Made by a program: the position numbers and the translations under genes
Assembly (NCBI GenBank): GCA_022820505.1
Contig: JAJEFK010000053.1
Location: 103,624-167,623 of the forward strand
DNA: 64,000 nucleotides
Source of the DNA: Acidimicrobiia bacterium
GTDB lineage: Bacteria; Actinomycetota; Acidimicrobiia; Acidimicrobiales; Poriferisodalaceae
Direction of reading: 5' to 3'
The notes under the pieces: generated by a model
The model's database searches: none
What the model was told of the DNA's origin: nothing
What the model saw: only the letters and a program-made list of their open reading frames with translations
In this document: positions 31,199 to 46,351 of the stretch, one piece after another
How positions within the stretch are numbered: position 1 is the stretch's first letter
How the letters are laid out: the number at the start of each line of letters is the position of its first letter

Positions 31199-31636
31199 AT
31201 GCCAGCCTCCGCGAGTACTCCCGCGCCCGATGATCTCGAAGAAGGCACAGTCGCACTCATCGACTTCGGCAAGGTGGCCCAGATCGGACGTGACGGCCAT
31301 CAGGTGGTGCCGGTCGTGCTGCAGGACGCCGAGAGCGGCGACGTGCTGTTCATCGGATATGCCAACGAAGAGGCACTGCGGCTCACGTTCGAGCGACGCA
31401 GCGCGGTGCTGTATTCCACGTCGCGCAACGAGATCTGGCACAAGGGCGCCACCTCGGGCGACACGCTCTCGCTTGTCGAGGTGCGTGTGAACTGCGAGCA
31501 GAACTCGCTGCTGTACCGGGTGCGGCGCGACGGGGGCGGTGCTTGCCACACCCGCGACGCCGACGGCAACTCCCGGCCGGGCTGCTACTACCGAGCCGTC
31601 GACAGCCCCACCGAGCTGCGCCACTTAGGCGGCTGA
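31199..31636 (+). CDS. hisI: Phosphoribosyl-AMP cyclohydrolase
   Basis: A 145-residue HisI, the third step of histidine synthesis (opening of the adenine ring of PR-AMP). It shows VVLQDAESGDVLFIGYANEEAL, STSRNEIWHKGATSGDT and the Zn-binding cysteines in NCEQNSLLY and GGGACHTRD. It lacks the PR-ATP pyrophosphatase (HisE) half found in HisIE fusions. No other his gene is in the window; it follows glpX by 3 bases, so the pair is probably co-transcribed for convenience rather than pathway logic. Confidence 0.95.
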   Translation: MPASASTPAPDDLEEGTVALIDFGKVAQIGRDGHQVVPVVLQDAESGDVLFIGYANEEALRLTFERRSAVLYSTSRNEIWHKGATSGDTLSLVEVRVNCEQNSLLYRVRRDGGGACHTRDADGNSRPGCYYRAVDSPTELRHLGG

Positions 31637-31672
31637 GCCAACTCTCTGCTGGCGTCGACCGGACCGGGGCCG

Positions 31673-32944
31673 CTATTCGTCGAAGTTCTCCGGCATCAGC
31701 ACGAACTCGGGGTATGCCTCGATGCCAAGCTCGCCCGAGTCCTGCCCGAGCTGCTCCACCGTCTGCGAGACTCGCAGTCCCAGCACGAGGTCCAGAACCT
31801 TCCAGACGATGAACGATGCGATGAACACGAAGGCGCCGACTGAGACGATGCCGAGCAGCTGAATGTGGAGCTGAGCGCCGGCCGCAATTGCGGTTGCCAG
31901 CGTGCCCCAGATGCCGCAGACGAGGTGGGCCGGGATGGCGCCGACCACGTCGTCCACCTTGATCAGCTCGAGACCCTTGATGGCGGCTGTGCAGATCACA
32001 CCGCCGATGGCGCCGATGATGATCGCCCACCAGTGCTCGGTGATATCGGGCCCCGCAGTGATCGACACCAGGCCGCCGAGAGCGCCGTTGAGCCCCGCGA
32101 ACAAATCGATGCGGCCGAGCAGCGAGCGGGAGACCGCCAAGGCTGCGACCACTCCGGCTGCCGCGGCCAGGTTGGTGTTCACCAGCACGTTGCTCATCGC
32201 CACGGCGTCGAACACGCTGCCCAGCGCGAGCTGGGAACCGCCGTTGAAACCGAACCAGCCGAGCCACAGGATGAAGACGCCCAGCGTCACGATCAGCACG
32301 TTCGACGGCGGCGTGGGTCTCACCGAACCGTCTTTGCGGAACTTGCCAAGCCTCGGACCTACCACCAGCACTCCGGCCAGGGCCGCCCAGCCGCCAGTGC
32401 TGTGCACGATCGTCGAGCCTGCGAAGTCCTGGAAGCCCTGCTGTGCCAGCCAGCCGCCGCCCCAAGTCCACGCCCCCACGATCGGGTAGATGATGGCGGT
32501 CAGAATCAGCGTGAATGCGAAGAACGACCACATCTTGATGCGTTCTGCGATTGCTCCAGAGACCACCGACGCCGCAGTCGCCACGAACACCATCTGGAAG
32601 AACCAGTCCGACATCACCGAGTAGCCGTTTGCGGCAACTGCCGCCTCGGCAGCGGCATCGCCGTCCAGCAAGGCCAACTCGTCGCCGCTCGGCCCGTACA
32701 GGAACGTGAACGAGCCCCATAGATCGCCGACGTCGACGTACATGAGGTTGTAGCCGAGGAGATAGAACGCGAGGCCGGCGATCGAGTAGATGCCGATGTT
32801 CTTCAGGCAGATCATCGACGCGTTCTTGGTGCGTACGGCGCCGGCTTCGAGCATGGTGAAGCCGGCGGCCATCCACATGATCAGCGCACCCCACACCAGG
32901 AACATGAAGGTGTTGAGGATGAACTGGCCTGAGGGCTCGATCAT
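31673..32944 (-). CDS. amt: Ammonium transporter
   Basis: A 423-residue Amt/Rh channel with eleven predicted helices. It shows WMAAGFTMLEAGAVRTKNA, SGAIAERIKMWSF, the pore-region STIVHSTGGWAALAG (first His), GWFGFNGGSQL and VGAIPAHLVCGIWGTLA (second His). ATG 32944 is supported by AAAGGA 7 bases upstream; the longer frame has no support. It is the last gene of the minus-strand run, after atpC. No PII (glnK) gene follows, which is unusual for amt loci. Confidence 0.94.
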   Translation of the reverse strand: MIEPSGQFILNTFMFLVWGALIMWMAAGFTMLEAGAVRTKNASMICLKNIGIYSIAGLAFYLLGYNLMYVDVGDLWGSFTFLYGPSGDELALLDGDAAAEAAVAANGYSVMSDWFFQMVFVATAASVVSGAIAERIKMWSFFAFTLILTAIIYPIVGAWTWGGGWLAQQGFQDFAGSTIVHSTGGWAALAGVLVVGPRLGKFRKDGSVRPTPPSNVLIVTLGVFILWLGWFGFNGGSQLALGSVFDAVAMSNVLVNTNLAAAAGVVAALAVSRSLLGRIDLFAGLNGALGGLVSITAGPDITEHWWAIIIGAIGGVICTAAIKGLELIKVDDVVGAIPAHLVCGIWGTLATAIAAGAQLHIQLLGIVSVGAFVFIASFIVWKVLDLVLGLRVSQTVEQLGQDSGELGIEAYPEFVLMPENFDE

Positions 32945-33044
32945 GAGAAGTCCTTTCCGGGCTGCGACAGGACGCTCACATGTTTGCAGGCACCACGCGG
33001 GCGCCACGACATTCGCGGGCCGAACCGCCAGGCCGCGATCAGCG

Positions 33045-33056
33045 GCTACGCGTAGC
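33045..33056. promoter_or_regulatory. 12-bp perfect palindrome in the atpC-amt gap
   Basis: GCTACGCGTAGC lies 101 bases upstream of the amt ATG in the 138-base gap after atpC. An imperfect GC-rich inverted repeat (about 33015-33038) lies between it and amt. It may be an operator or part of an atp terminator; it does not match the GlnR or AmtR consensus that I know. Confidence 0.35.
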
Positions 33057-33082
33057 GACTCAGGGAGATACGGCGACCGCGC

Positions 33083-33466
33083 TCAGGCGGCGCCGGCAAC
33101 TGCGATGCGCGTCTCGGCCCAGGCCACGGCTGCCTTGGCGTCGTCATCGTCGTCGTCGGCCGCGAGTGCGGCTCGGGCAGCTTCGAGATCGGCCTGCGCA
33201 GCAGCGACGTCGATCTCGTCGGCTGCGTACGCAGCATCGCTGAGAATCGTCACGACGTTGTTGCTGACTTCCACGAAGCCGCGGTTGAGCGCCAGCGTCA
33301 CGATGCCGTCGGACGCCCAGAGCTGGGTCTGCCCGATGTCGAGTGCGCCGATGAAGGCTGCGTGGTGATCCAGGAAGGCAATGTCGCCGTCCACCGTGCG
33401 CGTCACCACCTGGCTGCACTCGCCGCTGAACAGCACCGCTTCGGGTGAGACAAGTTCAACCTGCAT
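33083..33466 (-). CDS. atpC: ATP synthase F1 epsilon subunit
   Basis: A 127-residue epsilon subunit with the beta-sandwich start MQVELVSPEAVLFSGECSQVVTRT and the HHAAFIGAL block. The C-terminal helical part is short and contains six consecutive Asp codons before AKAAVAWAE. ATG 33466 is the start of homology. It is the last gene of the ATP synthase operon. Confidence 0.92.
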   Translation of the reverse strand: MQVELVSPEAVLFSGECSQVVTRTVDGDIAFLDHHAAFIGALDIGQTQLWASDGIVTLALNRGFVEVSNNVVTILSDAAYAADEIDVAAAQADLEAARAALAADDDDDDAKAAVAWAETRIAVAGAA

Positions 33467-33503
33467 AGGCCTCGACCTGCATCCGTCTCTTGGGTGTCGG
33501 CCC

Positions 33504-35000
<1,497 letters not shown>

Positions 35001-35969
35001 TTACTCGCGTGCACGGAACAAGTCCGCGGTACGGGCTTCGATGGTGTCGGAGAGCAGGTCGACCTCGCCGCCGGTCTGCGCAAGCGCCTCGGCGCCGCCG
35101 ACGATCTCCATGATCTCGGTGGTGATGGCGTCCTGACGAGCGCGGTTCATGATGCGGGTCAGGTTGATCTTGAGTTCCTCGGCGTTGTCGGTGGCCGCCT
35201 TCATGGCGCGCTGGCGCGCTGCGTGCTCTGAAGCCGAGGCTTCGAGCAATGCCGAGTAGAGGCGGGCTTCGGCGTAGCGCGGCAGCAGCCGCTCCAGGAT
35301 GACGGCGGGTTCGGGCTCGAATTCGTAGCCGCCCTCGGGACCGCCCCCCGAGTCCTCGGTGCCGTCGGCGTCGTCGAACTCGCCCACCTCGAGCGGCATG
35401 AACGGCACGATCGCCACCGACTGATTGCCCATGGAGTGGAACTGGGTGTAGGCCAGCATCACCCGCTGGCAGCCGTTCTCGAACAGCTCTGTCGCTGCTG
35501 CGGCGACCTGCTGGGCGTCGGCGTAGCTGGGCTGGTCGCTGAAGCCCTCGAAACCCGCTGCGATGCGGTAGTTGCGGAAGCGGAAGTACCCGAGCGCCTT
35601 GCGCCCCGACAGCACCAGCTCGTAGTCGCGGCCCTCCGCTGCGTCGGCGGCGATGGCCCGCTCGGTGGCCCGCAGGACATTGTTGTTGTAACCGCCGCAC
35701 AGGCCGCGGTCTGCGGCGATCGCCACGTAGGCGACCTTGGTCACCTCGGCCGGTTCGCGCAGCAGCGGGTGGTCGGCTTCGCCGCCGGCGGACGCCAGGT
35801 TGGCGATGACCGCGGTGACCTTGTCGCTGTATGGCCGTGCTGCCCGCACCCGGGCCTGGGCCCGGACGATGCGTGAGGCGGCGATCAGCTCCATGGCGCG
35901 CGTGATCTTCTTGGTGGCGTCGATCGACCTGATGCGACGCCGAAGAATGCGCTCCTGACCGCTAGCCAT
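35001..35969 (-). CDS. atpG: ATP synthase F1 gamma subunit
   Basis: A 322-residue central-stalk subunit. It shows ILRRRIRSIDATKKITRAMELIAASRI at the N-terminus, AADRGLCGGYN and the C-terminal helix INLTRIMNRARQDAITTEIMEIVGGAEAL. An acidic Gly-rich insertion at about residues 198-222 makes it longer than the usual about 290; actinobacterial gamma subunits often carry insertions here that influence ATPase latency. Confidence 0.96.
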   Translation of the reverse strand: MASGQERILRRRIRSIDATKKITRAMELIAASRIVRAQARVRAARPYSDKVTAVIANLASAGGEADHPLLREPAEVTKVAYVAIAADRGLCGGYNNNVLRATERAIAADAAEGRDYELVLSGRKALGYFRFRNYRIAAGFEGFSDQPSYADAQQVAAAATELFENGCQRVMLAYTQFHSMGNQSVAIVPFMPLEVGEFDDADGTEDSGGGPEGGYEFEPEPAVILERLLPRYAEARLYSALLEASASEHAARQRAMKAATDNAEELKINLTRIMNRARQDAITTEIMEIVGGAEALAQTGGEVDLLSDTIEARTADLFRARE

Positions 35970-35987
35970 CGATGCTCAGTTCCCCGC

Positions 35988-37561
<1,574 letters not shown>

Positions 37562-37565
<4 letters not shown>

Positions 37566-38089
37566 GACAGGCGCTCCTTCATCTGGTCGAGCCGGGTGCG
37601 AACCGAGCCGTCGAAGACCGTGTCGCCGATCTGCGCGGTCAGTCCTCCGATGATCTCGGTGTCCACCACGACATGGACGGTCACGCTGCGGCCGCTGGCA
37701 CGGCTCAGTGCCTCGGCCACCCGGGCAATTTGCTCGTCGCTCAGCGCGACGGCCGAGCGGACCTCGGCCACTGCCTCGCCTCGCGTGGCCGCGGCCAGTT
37801 CCAACGCCTCGGCCGCTATGGCCTCGAGGTCGCCGCCCCGGCCCGCCCCCACCAGCATCGCAACCACATTCAGGGTGACCGGCGACGCCGTCGAAGCCAG
37901 CAGGTCTTCCACGATGCCGATGCGGCGGGACGCCGGCACCGTGCGGTCCGACAGCACGCGGCGCAGTTCTTCGTTGCTCGATGCAGCCCGTCCCACCGAC
38001 GCCAGCTCAGAGGTGACCCGGTCGAGCACGTCTTCGGCCTGGGCGATGGCGACCACGGCACCGGCGTATCCCTCGGTTCGCTCGCTCAT
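37562..38089 (-). CDS. atpH: ATP synthase F1 delta subunit
   Basis: A 175-residue OSCP/delta subunit joining F1 to the peripheral stalk. It shows [17 protein letters not shown] at the N-terminus and the conserved end [34 protein letters not shown]. It is a stand-alone delta, not fused to a b-type subunit as in mycobacteria. A 101-base gap separates it from atpF, long for this operon, with a CAGCCATGGCTG palindrome at about 38143-38154. Confidence 0.94.
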
Positions 38090-38190
38090 CGGTCGATCCT
38101 GATCATCAGTTCAACTCCTGTGGGGTCCGCCGCCTGCCCTTGCAGCCATGGCTGTGCTGCGGGCGACGGCGGGACCTTCGGCGGGATGGC

Positions 38191-38724
38191 TCAGTTCCCC
38201 ACCCGCTCGATGTAGTCCTCGATCAACTGGGCATGTGCCGCCTCGTCGATGCTGGCCATCACCACTTGCTCGGCGGCGCCTACCGCGATCGAAGTGATGT
38301 CGGCCCGCACCTCGGCCATGGCACGTTCGCGGGCGGCCGTGATGTCGGCCTCGGCCTGCGCACGTCGCTCGGCGATCTCGGGCTCAATGGCCGCGAGCCG
38401 CTCCTGGCGGACTTCCTCGGCTTGCGCGCGCGCTTCCTCGATGATGCGTGCCGCTTCCGCGTTGGCCTCGGCCAGGCGGGCGTCGTAGGACGCACGCAGC
38501 TCTTCGGCTTCGGTCTTGGCGGTCGCGGCGGCGTCGAGGTCGCCCTGGATGCGCTCGGTACGCGCTTCCATCGCCCGCCTGATCGGCGGCAGCGCCAGCT
38601 TCCACATCACGATGAGCAGAAGGAAGAACGCGATCGAACCCCAGACCACCTCGAACCATGCGGGGATGATCGGGTTGGACGACTCGCCCTCGGACGCTGC
38701 GAGCAGGCCGGATAGTGCGTTCAC
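38191..38724 (-). CDS. atpF: ATP synthase F0 subunit b
   Basis: A 177-residue b subunit: one N-terminal transmembrane helix (about residues 22-43, WFEVVWGSIAFFLLLIVMW) followed by a long charged coiled coil rich in Ala/Glu/Arg (about 50-150). The start is GTG 38724, 9 bases after atpE. Only one b-type gene is present, so a homodimeric stalk is expected. Confidence 0.94.
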   Translation of the reverse strand: MNALSGLLAASEGESSNPIIPAWFEVVWGSIAFFLLLIVMWKLALPPIRRAMEARTERIQGDLDAAATAKTEAEELRASYDARLAEANAEAARIIEEARAQAEEVRQERLAAIEPEIAERRAQAEADITAARERAMAEVRADITSIAVGAAEQVVMASIDEAAHAQLIEDYIERVGN

Positions 38725-38733
38725 TGCCGCCTC

Positions 38734-39915
<1,182 letters not shown>

Positions 39916-39919
<4 letters not shown>

Positions 39920-40353
39920 TTCTGCTCCTTGCCGGGACGTTGGAGATCGAGGCCTGGGGCTGCGAGCCGCAGGGAAACATAGCGGATCTCCCACGCAAGC
40001 AAACCGAGATGGCTCGCGATGATGGTGATCGCGAGGGGCACGGGCTCGAAGAAGCTGAGCTGACTGGCCCCCAGAACGATCCCGGCGAGCACCGCGAGCC
40101 GCACGATGAAGCCGCCCAGCGTTGCCCCCATGAGCGCCACCGGCGACGTGCGCGCACCCCACGCCATCAGCACCGCGGCGGCCGCAAGGTTGCCGATGAC
40201 CAGCACGTAGCCGAGTGCCGACGAGAGCGCCCCGCCCATGCCCCAGATGAACCCGCTCACCACGACCCAGGCGGGAAACACCCACAGGCTGCGGCGCGCC
40301 ATGTCGAACGCAAGGTCGCGCTCAGGAGAGCGTTCGACGACAGCGGAGCTCAC
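39916..40353 (-). CDS. atpI: AtpI-like membrane protein of the ATP synthase operon
   Basis: A 145-residue protein with four hydrophobic segments (about residues 24-45, 45-67, 77-97 and 102-122), matching the ATP synthase I/AtpI layout that assists c-ring assembly or Mg2+ supply. Sequence conservation is low, so position carries much of the assignment. The GTG start overlaps the preceding stop, and its own stop overlaps atpB, both as GTGA. Confidence 0.75.
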
Positions 40354-40709
40354 GCTGCCGCCGGCGGGGTGGGTTCGGAGGGCTCCGAGGCGTCGAGCGA
40401 CACGCCGGTCGGCAGCGATGCGGGCTCGTCGAGGTCGCTGTCGCGCTCGATGCCCCGCCGCTCGGCGGGACGGCTCGCAGCCAGCTCCTGCTCATGGACC
40501 TGCATGCGCTCGGCGTAGCGATACCACTCCACCATGAGCTTCACGATGAACGCGGTCATGCCGAAGCTCAGCGCGAGCCATGGCCACGTACCCCACCAGC
40601 GATCCAAGCCGAACCCCGCCGCCGCAAACACAGCCGGCGTCATCACGATCTCGATGGCCTTGGCCAGACCGTCCTCGCTGCCGTTGCTGACGACAGGGCC
40701 GCGTGCCAT
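40350..40709 (-). CDS. AtpZ/AtpI-type small membrane protein
   Basis: A 119-residue protein with two membrane helices (about residues 24-40 and 45-62) and a hydrophilic acidic/Pro-rich tail. The pattern GFGLDRWWGTWPWLALSFGMTAFIV matches the AtpZ family that accompanies F-type ATPases. ATG 40709 is preferred over GTG 40715 because a TAGCCT -10 lies exactly 6 bases before it. It is the first gene of the atp operon. Confidence 0.75.
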   Translation of the reverse strand: MARGPVVSNGSEDGLAKAIEIVMTPAVFAAAGFGLDRWWGTWPWLALSFGMTAFIVKLMVEWYRYAERMQVHEQELAASRPAERRGIERDSDLDEPASLPTGVSLDASEPSEPTPPAAA

Positions 40710-40715
40710 GCGCAC

Positions 40716-40721
40716 AGGCTA
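40716..40721 (-). promoter_or_regulatory. -10 element of the atp operon (probable leaderless start)
   Basis: On the minus strand TAGCCT, GTGCGC, ATG places the start codon 6 bases after a TANNNT hexamer. The same arrangement, TAGCCT-GTGGCC-ATG, precedes the FrhB-family gene at 55086. It lies in the 18-base gap after glyA. Confidence 0.5.
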
Positions 40722-40727
40722 CGAGCG

Positions 40728-41996
40728 TCAGCGGTCGTAGGGCGGGTGGTCCGCGCAGAGCTCGGCGACCTCGGCGCGCACCTGGGCGATGACGGTCTCG
40801 TCGTCGGGGGTGCGCAGCACGCGCGCGGTGAATTCGGCGATCTTCGCCATCTCGTCTGGCCCCATGCCCTGGGTGGTGACCGACGGGGTGCCCATGCGCA
40901 AGCCGCTCGTCACGAAGGGCGAACGGGGGTCGTCGGGGATGGCGTTGCGGTTCAGCGTGATGCCGGCCGCGTCGAGCGCCTCCTGGGCCACCTTGCCCGT
41001 CAGTTCGGCGTCGAAGGTGCGCAGGTCGATCAGCAGCAGGTGGTTGTCGGTACCGCCGGAGACCAAACGGAAGCCGTGATTGCCCAGCGCGTCGGCCAGC
41101 GCCGCGGCGTTGGCGACGATGCGCGCCTGGTAGTCAGCGAACTCAGGACGGGCAGCCTCGGCAAACCCCACTGCCTTGGCCGCAACCGCATGATCGAGCG
41201 GCCCGCCCTGGCTGCCAGGAAACACCGCCGAGTCGATGCGCTTGGCATATTCCTGTGTGGACAGGATCGCTCCGCCGCGCGGCCCGCGCATCGTCTTGTG
41301 CGTGGTGAACGTGACGATGTCGGCGAACGGGACCGGATTCGGGTGCACCCCTCCCACGATCAGCCCGGCGATGTGCGCTGCGTCGAACATGAACACCGCG
41401 CCGGTCTCGTCGCAGATCTCACGGAACGGTGCCGGGTCGATGCGGCGGGGATAGGCCGTGGCGCCGGCCACGATCAGCTTGGGCCGGTGCTCACGAGCCA
41501 GCCCGGCCATGGCGTCGTAGTCGATGCGCTCGTCGCTGCGAGTCAGCCCGTAGCTGACGAAGTTGTAGAGCTTGCCGCTGGCATTCACCGGCGATCCATG
41601 GGTGAGGTGACCGCCGTGATCCAGGCTCATGCCCATCACGGTGTCGCCGATGTCGAGCAGCGCGAGGTACACCGCTGCGTTGGCCTGCGATCCCGAATGG
41701 GGCTGCACGTTGGCGTGCTCTGCGCCGAAGAGCGCCTTCACCCGGTCGATGGCGAGCTGCTCGGCGGTGTCGGCATTGGCGTTGCCGCCGTAGTAGCGGC
41801 GGCGCGGGTAGCCCTCGCTGTACTTGTTGGTGAGCACGCTGCCCGTGGCCGCCATGACTGCGGGCGAGGCGAAGTTCTCCGAGGCGATGAGCTGGATCGT
41901 CGTCATCTGGCGCTCGAGCTCGGCTGCAAGCACGGCGTCGATCTCGGGATCGCCGAGCGGTGCCCAGCTCGCTGCTGTGGGGTGCGTTCGGGTCAT
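40728..41996 (-). CDS. glyA: Serine hydroxymethyltransferase
   Basis: A 422-residue PLP enzyme interconverting serine and glycine with tetrahydrofolate. It shows [56 protein letters not shown], the PLP lysine in [15 protein letters not shown] and [14 protein letters not shown] 41996 has AAGGAGA 9 bases upstream; the longer frame runs into rpiB. It connects with the ser genes at the window start metabolically, not physically. Confidence 0.97.
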   Translation of the reverse strand: MTRTHPTAASWAPLGDPEIDAVLAAELERQMTTIQLIASENFASPAVMAATGSVLTNKYSEGYPRRRYYGGNANADTAEQLAIDRVKALFGAEHANVQPHSGSQANAAVYLALLDIGDTVMGMSLDHGGHLTHGSPVNASGKLYNFVSYGLTRSDERIDYDAMAGLAREHRPKLIVAGATAYPRRIDPAPFREICDETGAVFMFDAAHIAGLIVGGVHPNPVPFADIVTFTTHKTMRGPRGGAILSTQEYAKRIDSAVFPGSQGGPLDHAVAAKAVGFAEAARPEFADYQARIVANAAALADALGNHGFRLVSGGTDNHLLLIDLRTFDAELTGKVAQEALDAAGITLNRNAIPDDPRSPFVTSGLRMGTPSVTTQGMGPDEMAKIAEFTARVLRTPDDETVIAQVRAEVAELCADHPPYDR

Positions 41997-42051
41997 GAAG
42001 CTGTGTCTCCTTGCGGTGTGCCTCTGTGAGCCCTCGGAGGCCGGGGCGGTT

Positions 42052-42525
42052 TCAGCGCCGGCCGAGTGCGTCGATCTTGTCGACCCGTCGTTGATGCCTT
42101 CCGCCCTCGAATGCGGCTGCGAGGTACGCATCGAGTGCGGCAACGGCCCCACCCGGATCCAGCAGGCGAGCGCCGAGGCAGATCACGTTGGCGTCGTTGT
42201 GCTCGCGGGCGAGCCGGGCCGATGTCTCGTCGTGCACGGTGGCCGCACGGATGCCGTCCACCTTGCCGGCGGCCATCGCGATGCCGATGCCGCTGCCGCA
42301 CACGGCCACGCCGAGGTCTGCGGTGCGATTCGCCACCGCCTCGCCGACGGCTTCGCCGAAATCGGGGTAGTCGACCGACTCCGGTCCGTTGGTGCCCAGG
42401 TCGACCACCTCATAGCCGCTGCCGCGCAGATGCTGCGCCAGGCGGTCCTTGAGTTCCCAGCCGGCGTGATCGGCGGCGAGCGCGATGACGACCTCGTTCG
42501 GGGTGGACGAGTTGCCCTGTGCCAC
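42052..42525 (-). CDS. rpiB: Ribose-5-phosphate isomerase B
   Basis: A 157-residue RpiB/LacAB-family sugar isomerase of the pentose phosphate pathway. It shows [35 protein letters not shown], the catalytic Cys block [24 protein letters not shown] and [14 protein letters not shown]. The GTG at 42525 is the first start. A 55-base gap precedes glyA downstream. Confidence 0.95.
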   Translation of the reverse strand: MAQGNSSTPNEVVIALAADHAGWELKDRLAQHLRGSGYEVVDLGTNGPESVDYPDFGEAVGEAVANRTADLGVAVCGSGIGIAMAAGKVDGIRAATVHDETSARLAREHNDANVICLGARLLDPGGAVAALDAYLAAAFEGGRHQRRVDKIDALGRR

Positions 42526-42554
42526 GGCGTCAGTCTCGCAGCGCTTGTCGCCGC

Positions 42555-44134
42555 TCAGGTGCCGGTTTCGGTAGGAATTTCGGGGAATTCCAGCGCTTCG
42601 GCGGGCACGGCACCGGCTCGCAGCACGATCGGCGTGTCTCCCGTCACATCCACGACAGTGGAAGCAGTCTCTCCCGCTGCGCGTCCGCGGATGACCCGGC
42701 CGGGCACCGTCGTCTCGCCCGGGCGAGCGGCCAGGAGCGCCGCTGCCTCGGACGCATCGGCCGGCGTGGGCAGACCGTGCCGATTCGCACTGGTGCCGGT
42801 GACCGGCCCGACGTCGTCGATGAGCCAGCGCAGCCAGCCCAGCGCCGGTGCGCGGACGCCCAGCGTCTCGCGGCCGTGCAGCGGGTCGGACCCGCCCCGG
42901 CGTTTCGCAACCAGCGTCAGGCCGCCGGGCCAGTGCTTCTGGGCCAGCGCGCGGGCGGCCGGGCTGAGCTCGACCAGCTCATCGGCCTGAGCCAGCCCCG
43001 AGACCAGGATCGGCATCGGCTCCGTGCGAGGACGCTCCTTGGCTTCGCATACCCGGGCCACGGCCTCGGTGTCGGCGTAGCGGGCCATGATCCCGCAGAG
43101 GGTGTCAGTGGGTGCGACCACAAACCCGCCCTCGTGCAGCCATTCGACCGCGGCGCTCAGCTCGGGCTCATCGGGCTCAGACAGCGGGCGAGACGCAACC
43201 AGCACCCGATCGATGCCGGCTAGGTCCCGCTCGATGCGCACGTCTTCGTAGCCGCGGGCGATCGCCATGGCGGTGGCCGCCTGTGCCTGCGCGGCACCGA
43301 GTTCCAGCACCAGCAGACCGCCAGGCGCCAGCCAGCCGCGGGCATCCCGCAGGATCGTGCGGAGCGCGCTCAGCCCGTCGGGCCCGGCGTACAACGCCTC
43401 ATGCGGCTCCCAGTCGTCGATCTCGGGAGCCAGCACGTCGCCATCGGCCACGTACGGCGGGTTGGACACCGCGAGATCGAGCTGTCCGCGCACGGGTCCT
43501 GCGACGCCGCCCTCGGCGCGCGGATCCTGAACGCCAGCGAGGGCTTCGAACCAGCTCCCCTGGTGCAGCGAGACGCGGGTCGCCGCGCTTCCCAGGCCGG
43601 CCAGGTTGGCCGCGGCCAGCGCCAGCGCATCGGCGGAGCTGTCGGTGGCGAACACCCGGGCGTGGGGAACCTCGTGCGCAATCGACAAGGCGATCGCGCC
43701 GCAGCCCGTGCCGAGGTCGGCCACGTTCAACCCCGCGGGATGCCGGTGCCTGGCCGTTCCGTTGAGCCAGGCGACGGCAATACCAGCTACCACTTCGGTT
43801 TCGGGGCGAGGGATGAGCGCCCGCCGATCGGTCGCCAAGTCGAGCTCCCGGAATCCCCAACTGCCGAGCACGTACTGCAACGGCTCGCCCGCCATCCGAC
43901 GGGCGGCCATGGCGTCGGCGTGCGCCACCATCCGCACGGTCATCGGCGTCAGCGGTGCCAGTGCAACCTCAGCGGCACTGGTGCCGCTGGCCTCCGCCGC
44001 GATGCGGCGCGCGCTCACTTCGGGCTCGGGCACGCCGGCTGCGGCGAACTGCTCGCGCAGCCCCCGGTACAGATCGCCCAGCGTCAGACCATCCTTGCTG
44101 GTCATGATCGAGCCTGCTGCCGCGTCCGGCCGGC

Positions 44135-44138
<4 letters not shown>
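42555..44138 (-). CDS. Fused release-factor glutamine methyltransferase / Sua5-type threonylcarbamoyl-AMP synthase
   Basis: A 527-residue two-domain protein. Residues about 18-315 are PrmC: SAM site ADLGTGCGAIALS (140-152) and the glutamine-binding NPPY (226-229), which methylates the GGQ of release factors. Residues about 325-515 are Sua5/YrdC: VVAPTDTLCGIMAR (340-353), AKERPRTEPMPILV, HWPGGLTLVAKR and GTSANRHGLPTP, which makes threonylcarbamoyl-AMP for t6A37. In most bacteria these are separate neighbouring genes. Its GTG overlaps the prfA stop (GTGA), coupling it to its substrate RF1. ATG 44105 is an alternative start. Confidence 0.93.
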
Positions 44139-45232
<1,094 letters not shown>

Positions 45233-45265
45233 GCGTTCAGGCTAACTGGGGGCTTTCAGGCCGGA

Positions 45266-46351
45266 TCAGGAGCCGCTGGCGGACAGCGTGCGCCATCCGT
45301 CGTCGATCTCAGCGATCCCAGCAGGACTGTCCAGCTTTGCTGCCATGGCTCCGATGACCTCATGCGCGTCGCGTCGCGGCAGCGCAATGGTCAATTCGGC
45401 GTCAGGATCGAGGAAGAGCCGGGCGTCTGCTGCGAACGGCACCACATCGAGGTCGATGCCGACGCAGACCACCACGACGAGGCGGCGGCCATCGGGCGTC
45501 AGGCCGTATGCCACCGCCGGCGACGGGTCCTTGGGACCCCCTCGGGGCACTGGCGGCGACGCCGCCCGCAAGCGGCCCGCGTCGACAAGCTCTGGCTGGC
45601 GGATGAGCAGCGAGCGCAGCCAGCGAGCCGCACCCATCCGGTTGAGCGGATGCGGCGATGCGCCCGGCGAGCGGTGAGTTCGCACGACTTCGGCGACCCG
45701 GCCGATGGCCTCGGCGGTGGGCTCGTCGGCGTGCAGCAGCGCAAAGGCCTCCCGGTCGTGCGCGCCGACGCCGACCTCGACCTGCCACGCAGTCGCAGGT
45801 TCGTGGCCGTCGTGAGGGTCGATGTCGCCGCTGCCCTCACTGACGCCGCTGGCTTCGGCAGCCGGCGCAGCGGGGACGATGCGGGCCACCTCGAGACCCT
45901 CCACCTCACCGGTGATCACACCGTGCTCGACCGCAATCTCGACGCCGGCGCTGGCCAGCAACGACACGAGCTCAGGCACGCGCGGCGGCATTAGTTCGAC
46001 CGGTCGGGGCGCCGCTTCTGCGGCCGTCGCGCTCGCGCCTTCGATGCTCCAGACCATGGGCGCCGGCACGAAGCACGCCGCCCGTCGAGCGAGCACACCG
46101 CTGTGATTCTCAGCGAAGACATGCACGTGATCGCAGCCGCTCCGCTCGGCCAGCGCCAATGCGCCGCCGAGCGCACGTTCGGGGCGCTCCTGCGCGAGGC
46201 ACACCACCGCAGGCTCTGCACCGGCGGCAACAGCGAGCGCGCCGTCGTCGGTACCGGAGACTTCGGCCAACTCCACATCGAGCACGCTGCGGGCCAAGGC
46301 TCTCAGCTTGGCCGCGTGCAGGGCCCGGATGCGATCGGCGTCAAGTGTCAT
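45266..46351 (-). CDS. Unrecognised 361-residue protein between rpmE and prfA
   Basis: No family is recognised. Composition is soluble and Ala/Glu/Val-rich. The N-terminal half has a Rossmann-like rhythm (AVVCLAQERPERALGGALALAE, then CDHVHVFAEN) and a segment VAVEHGVITGEVEGLEVARI-like around residues 135-155. The C-terminal half contains HPLNRMGAARWLRSLLIRQPEL, GLTPDGRRLVVVVCVGIDLDVVPFAADARL and IALPRRDAHEVIGAMAAKL. It lies in an operon with rpmE, prfA and prmC-sua5, which suggests a translation- or RNA-linked role, but this is only context. Start ATG 46351. Confidence 0.8.
   Translation of the reverse strand: MTLDADRIRALHAAKLRALARSVLDVELAEVSGTDDGALAVAAGAEPAVVCLAQERPERALGGALALAERSGCDHVHVFAENHSGVLARRAACFVPAPMVWSIEGASATAAEAAPRPVELMPPRVPELVSLLASAGVEIAVEHGVITGEVEGLEVARIVPAAPAAEASGVSEGSGDIDPHDGHEPATAWQVEVGVGAHDREAFALLHADEPTAEAIGRVAEVVRTHRSPGASPHPLNRMGAARWLRSLLIRQPELVDAGRLRAASPPVPRGGPKDPSPAVAYGLTPDGRRLVVVVCVGIDLDVVPFAADARLFLDPDAELTIALPRRDAHEVIGAMAAKLDSPAGIAEIDDGWRTLSASGS

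Noticed and set aside
38090..38190. A separate gene in the atpF-atpH gap
   Set aside because: Only a six-codon frame (ATG ATC AGG ATC GAC CGA TGA) is found next to the atpH start; no real coding pattern is visible.
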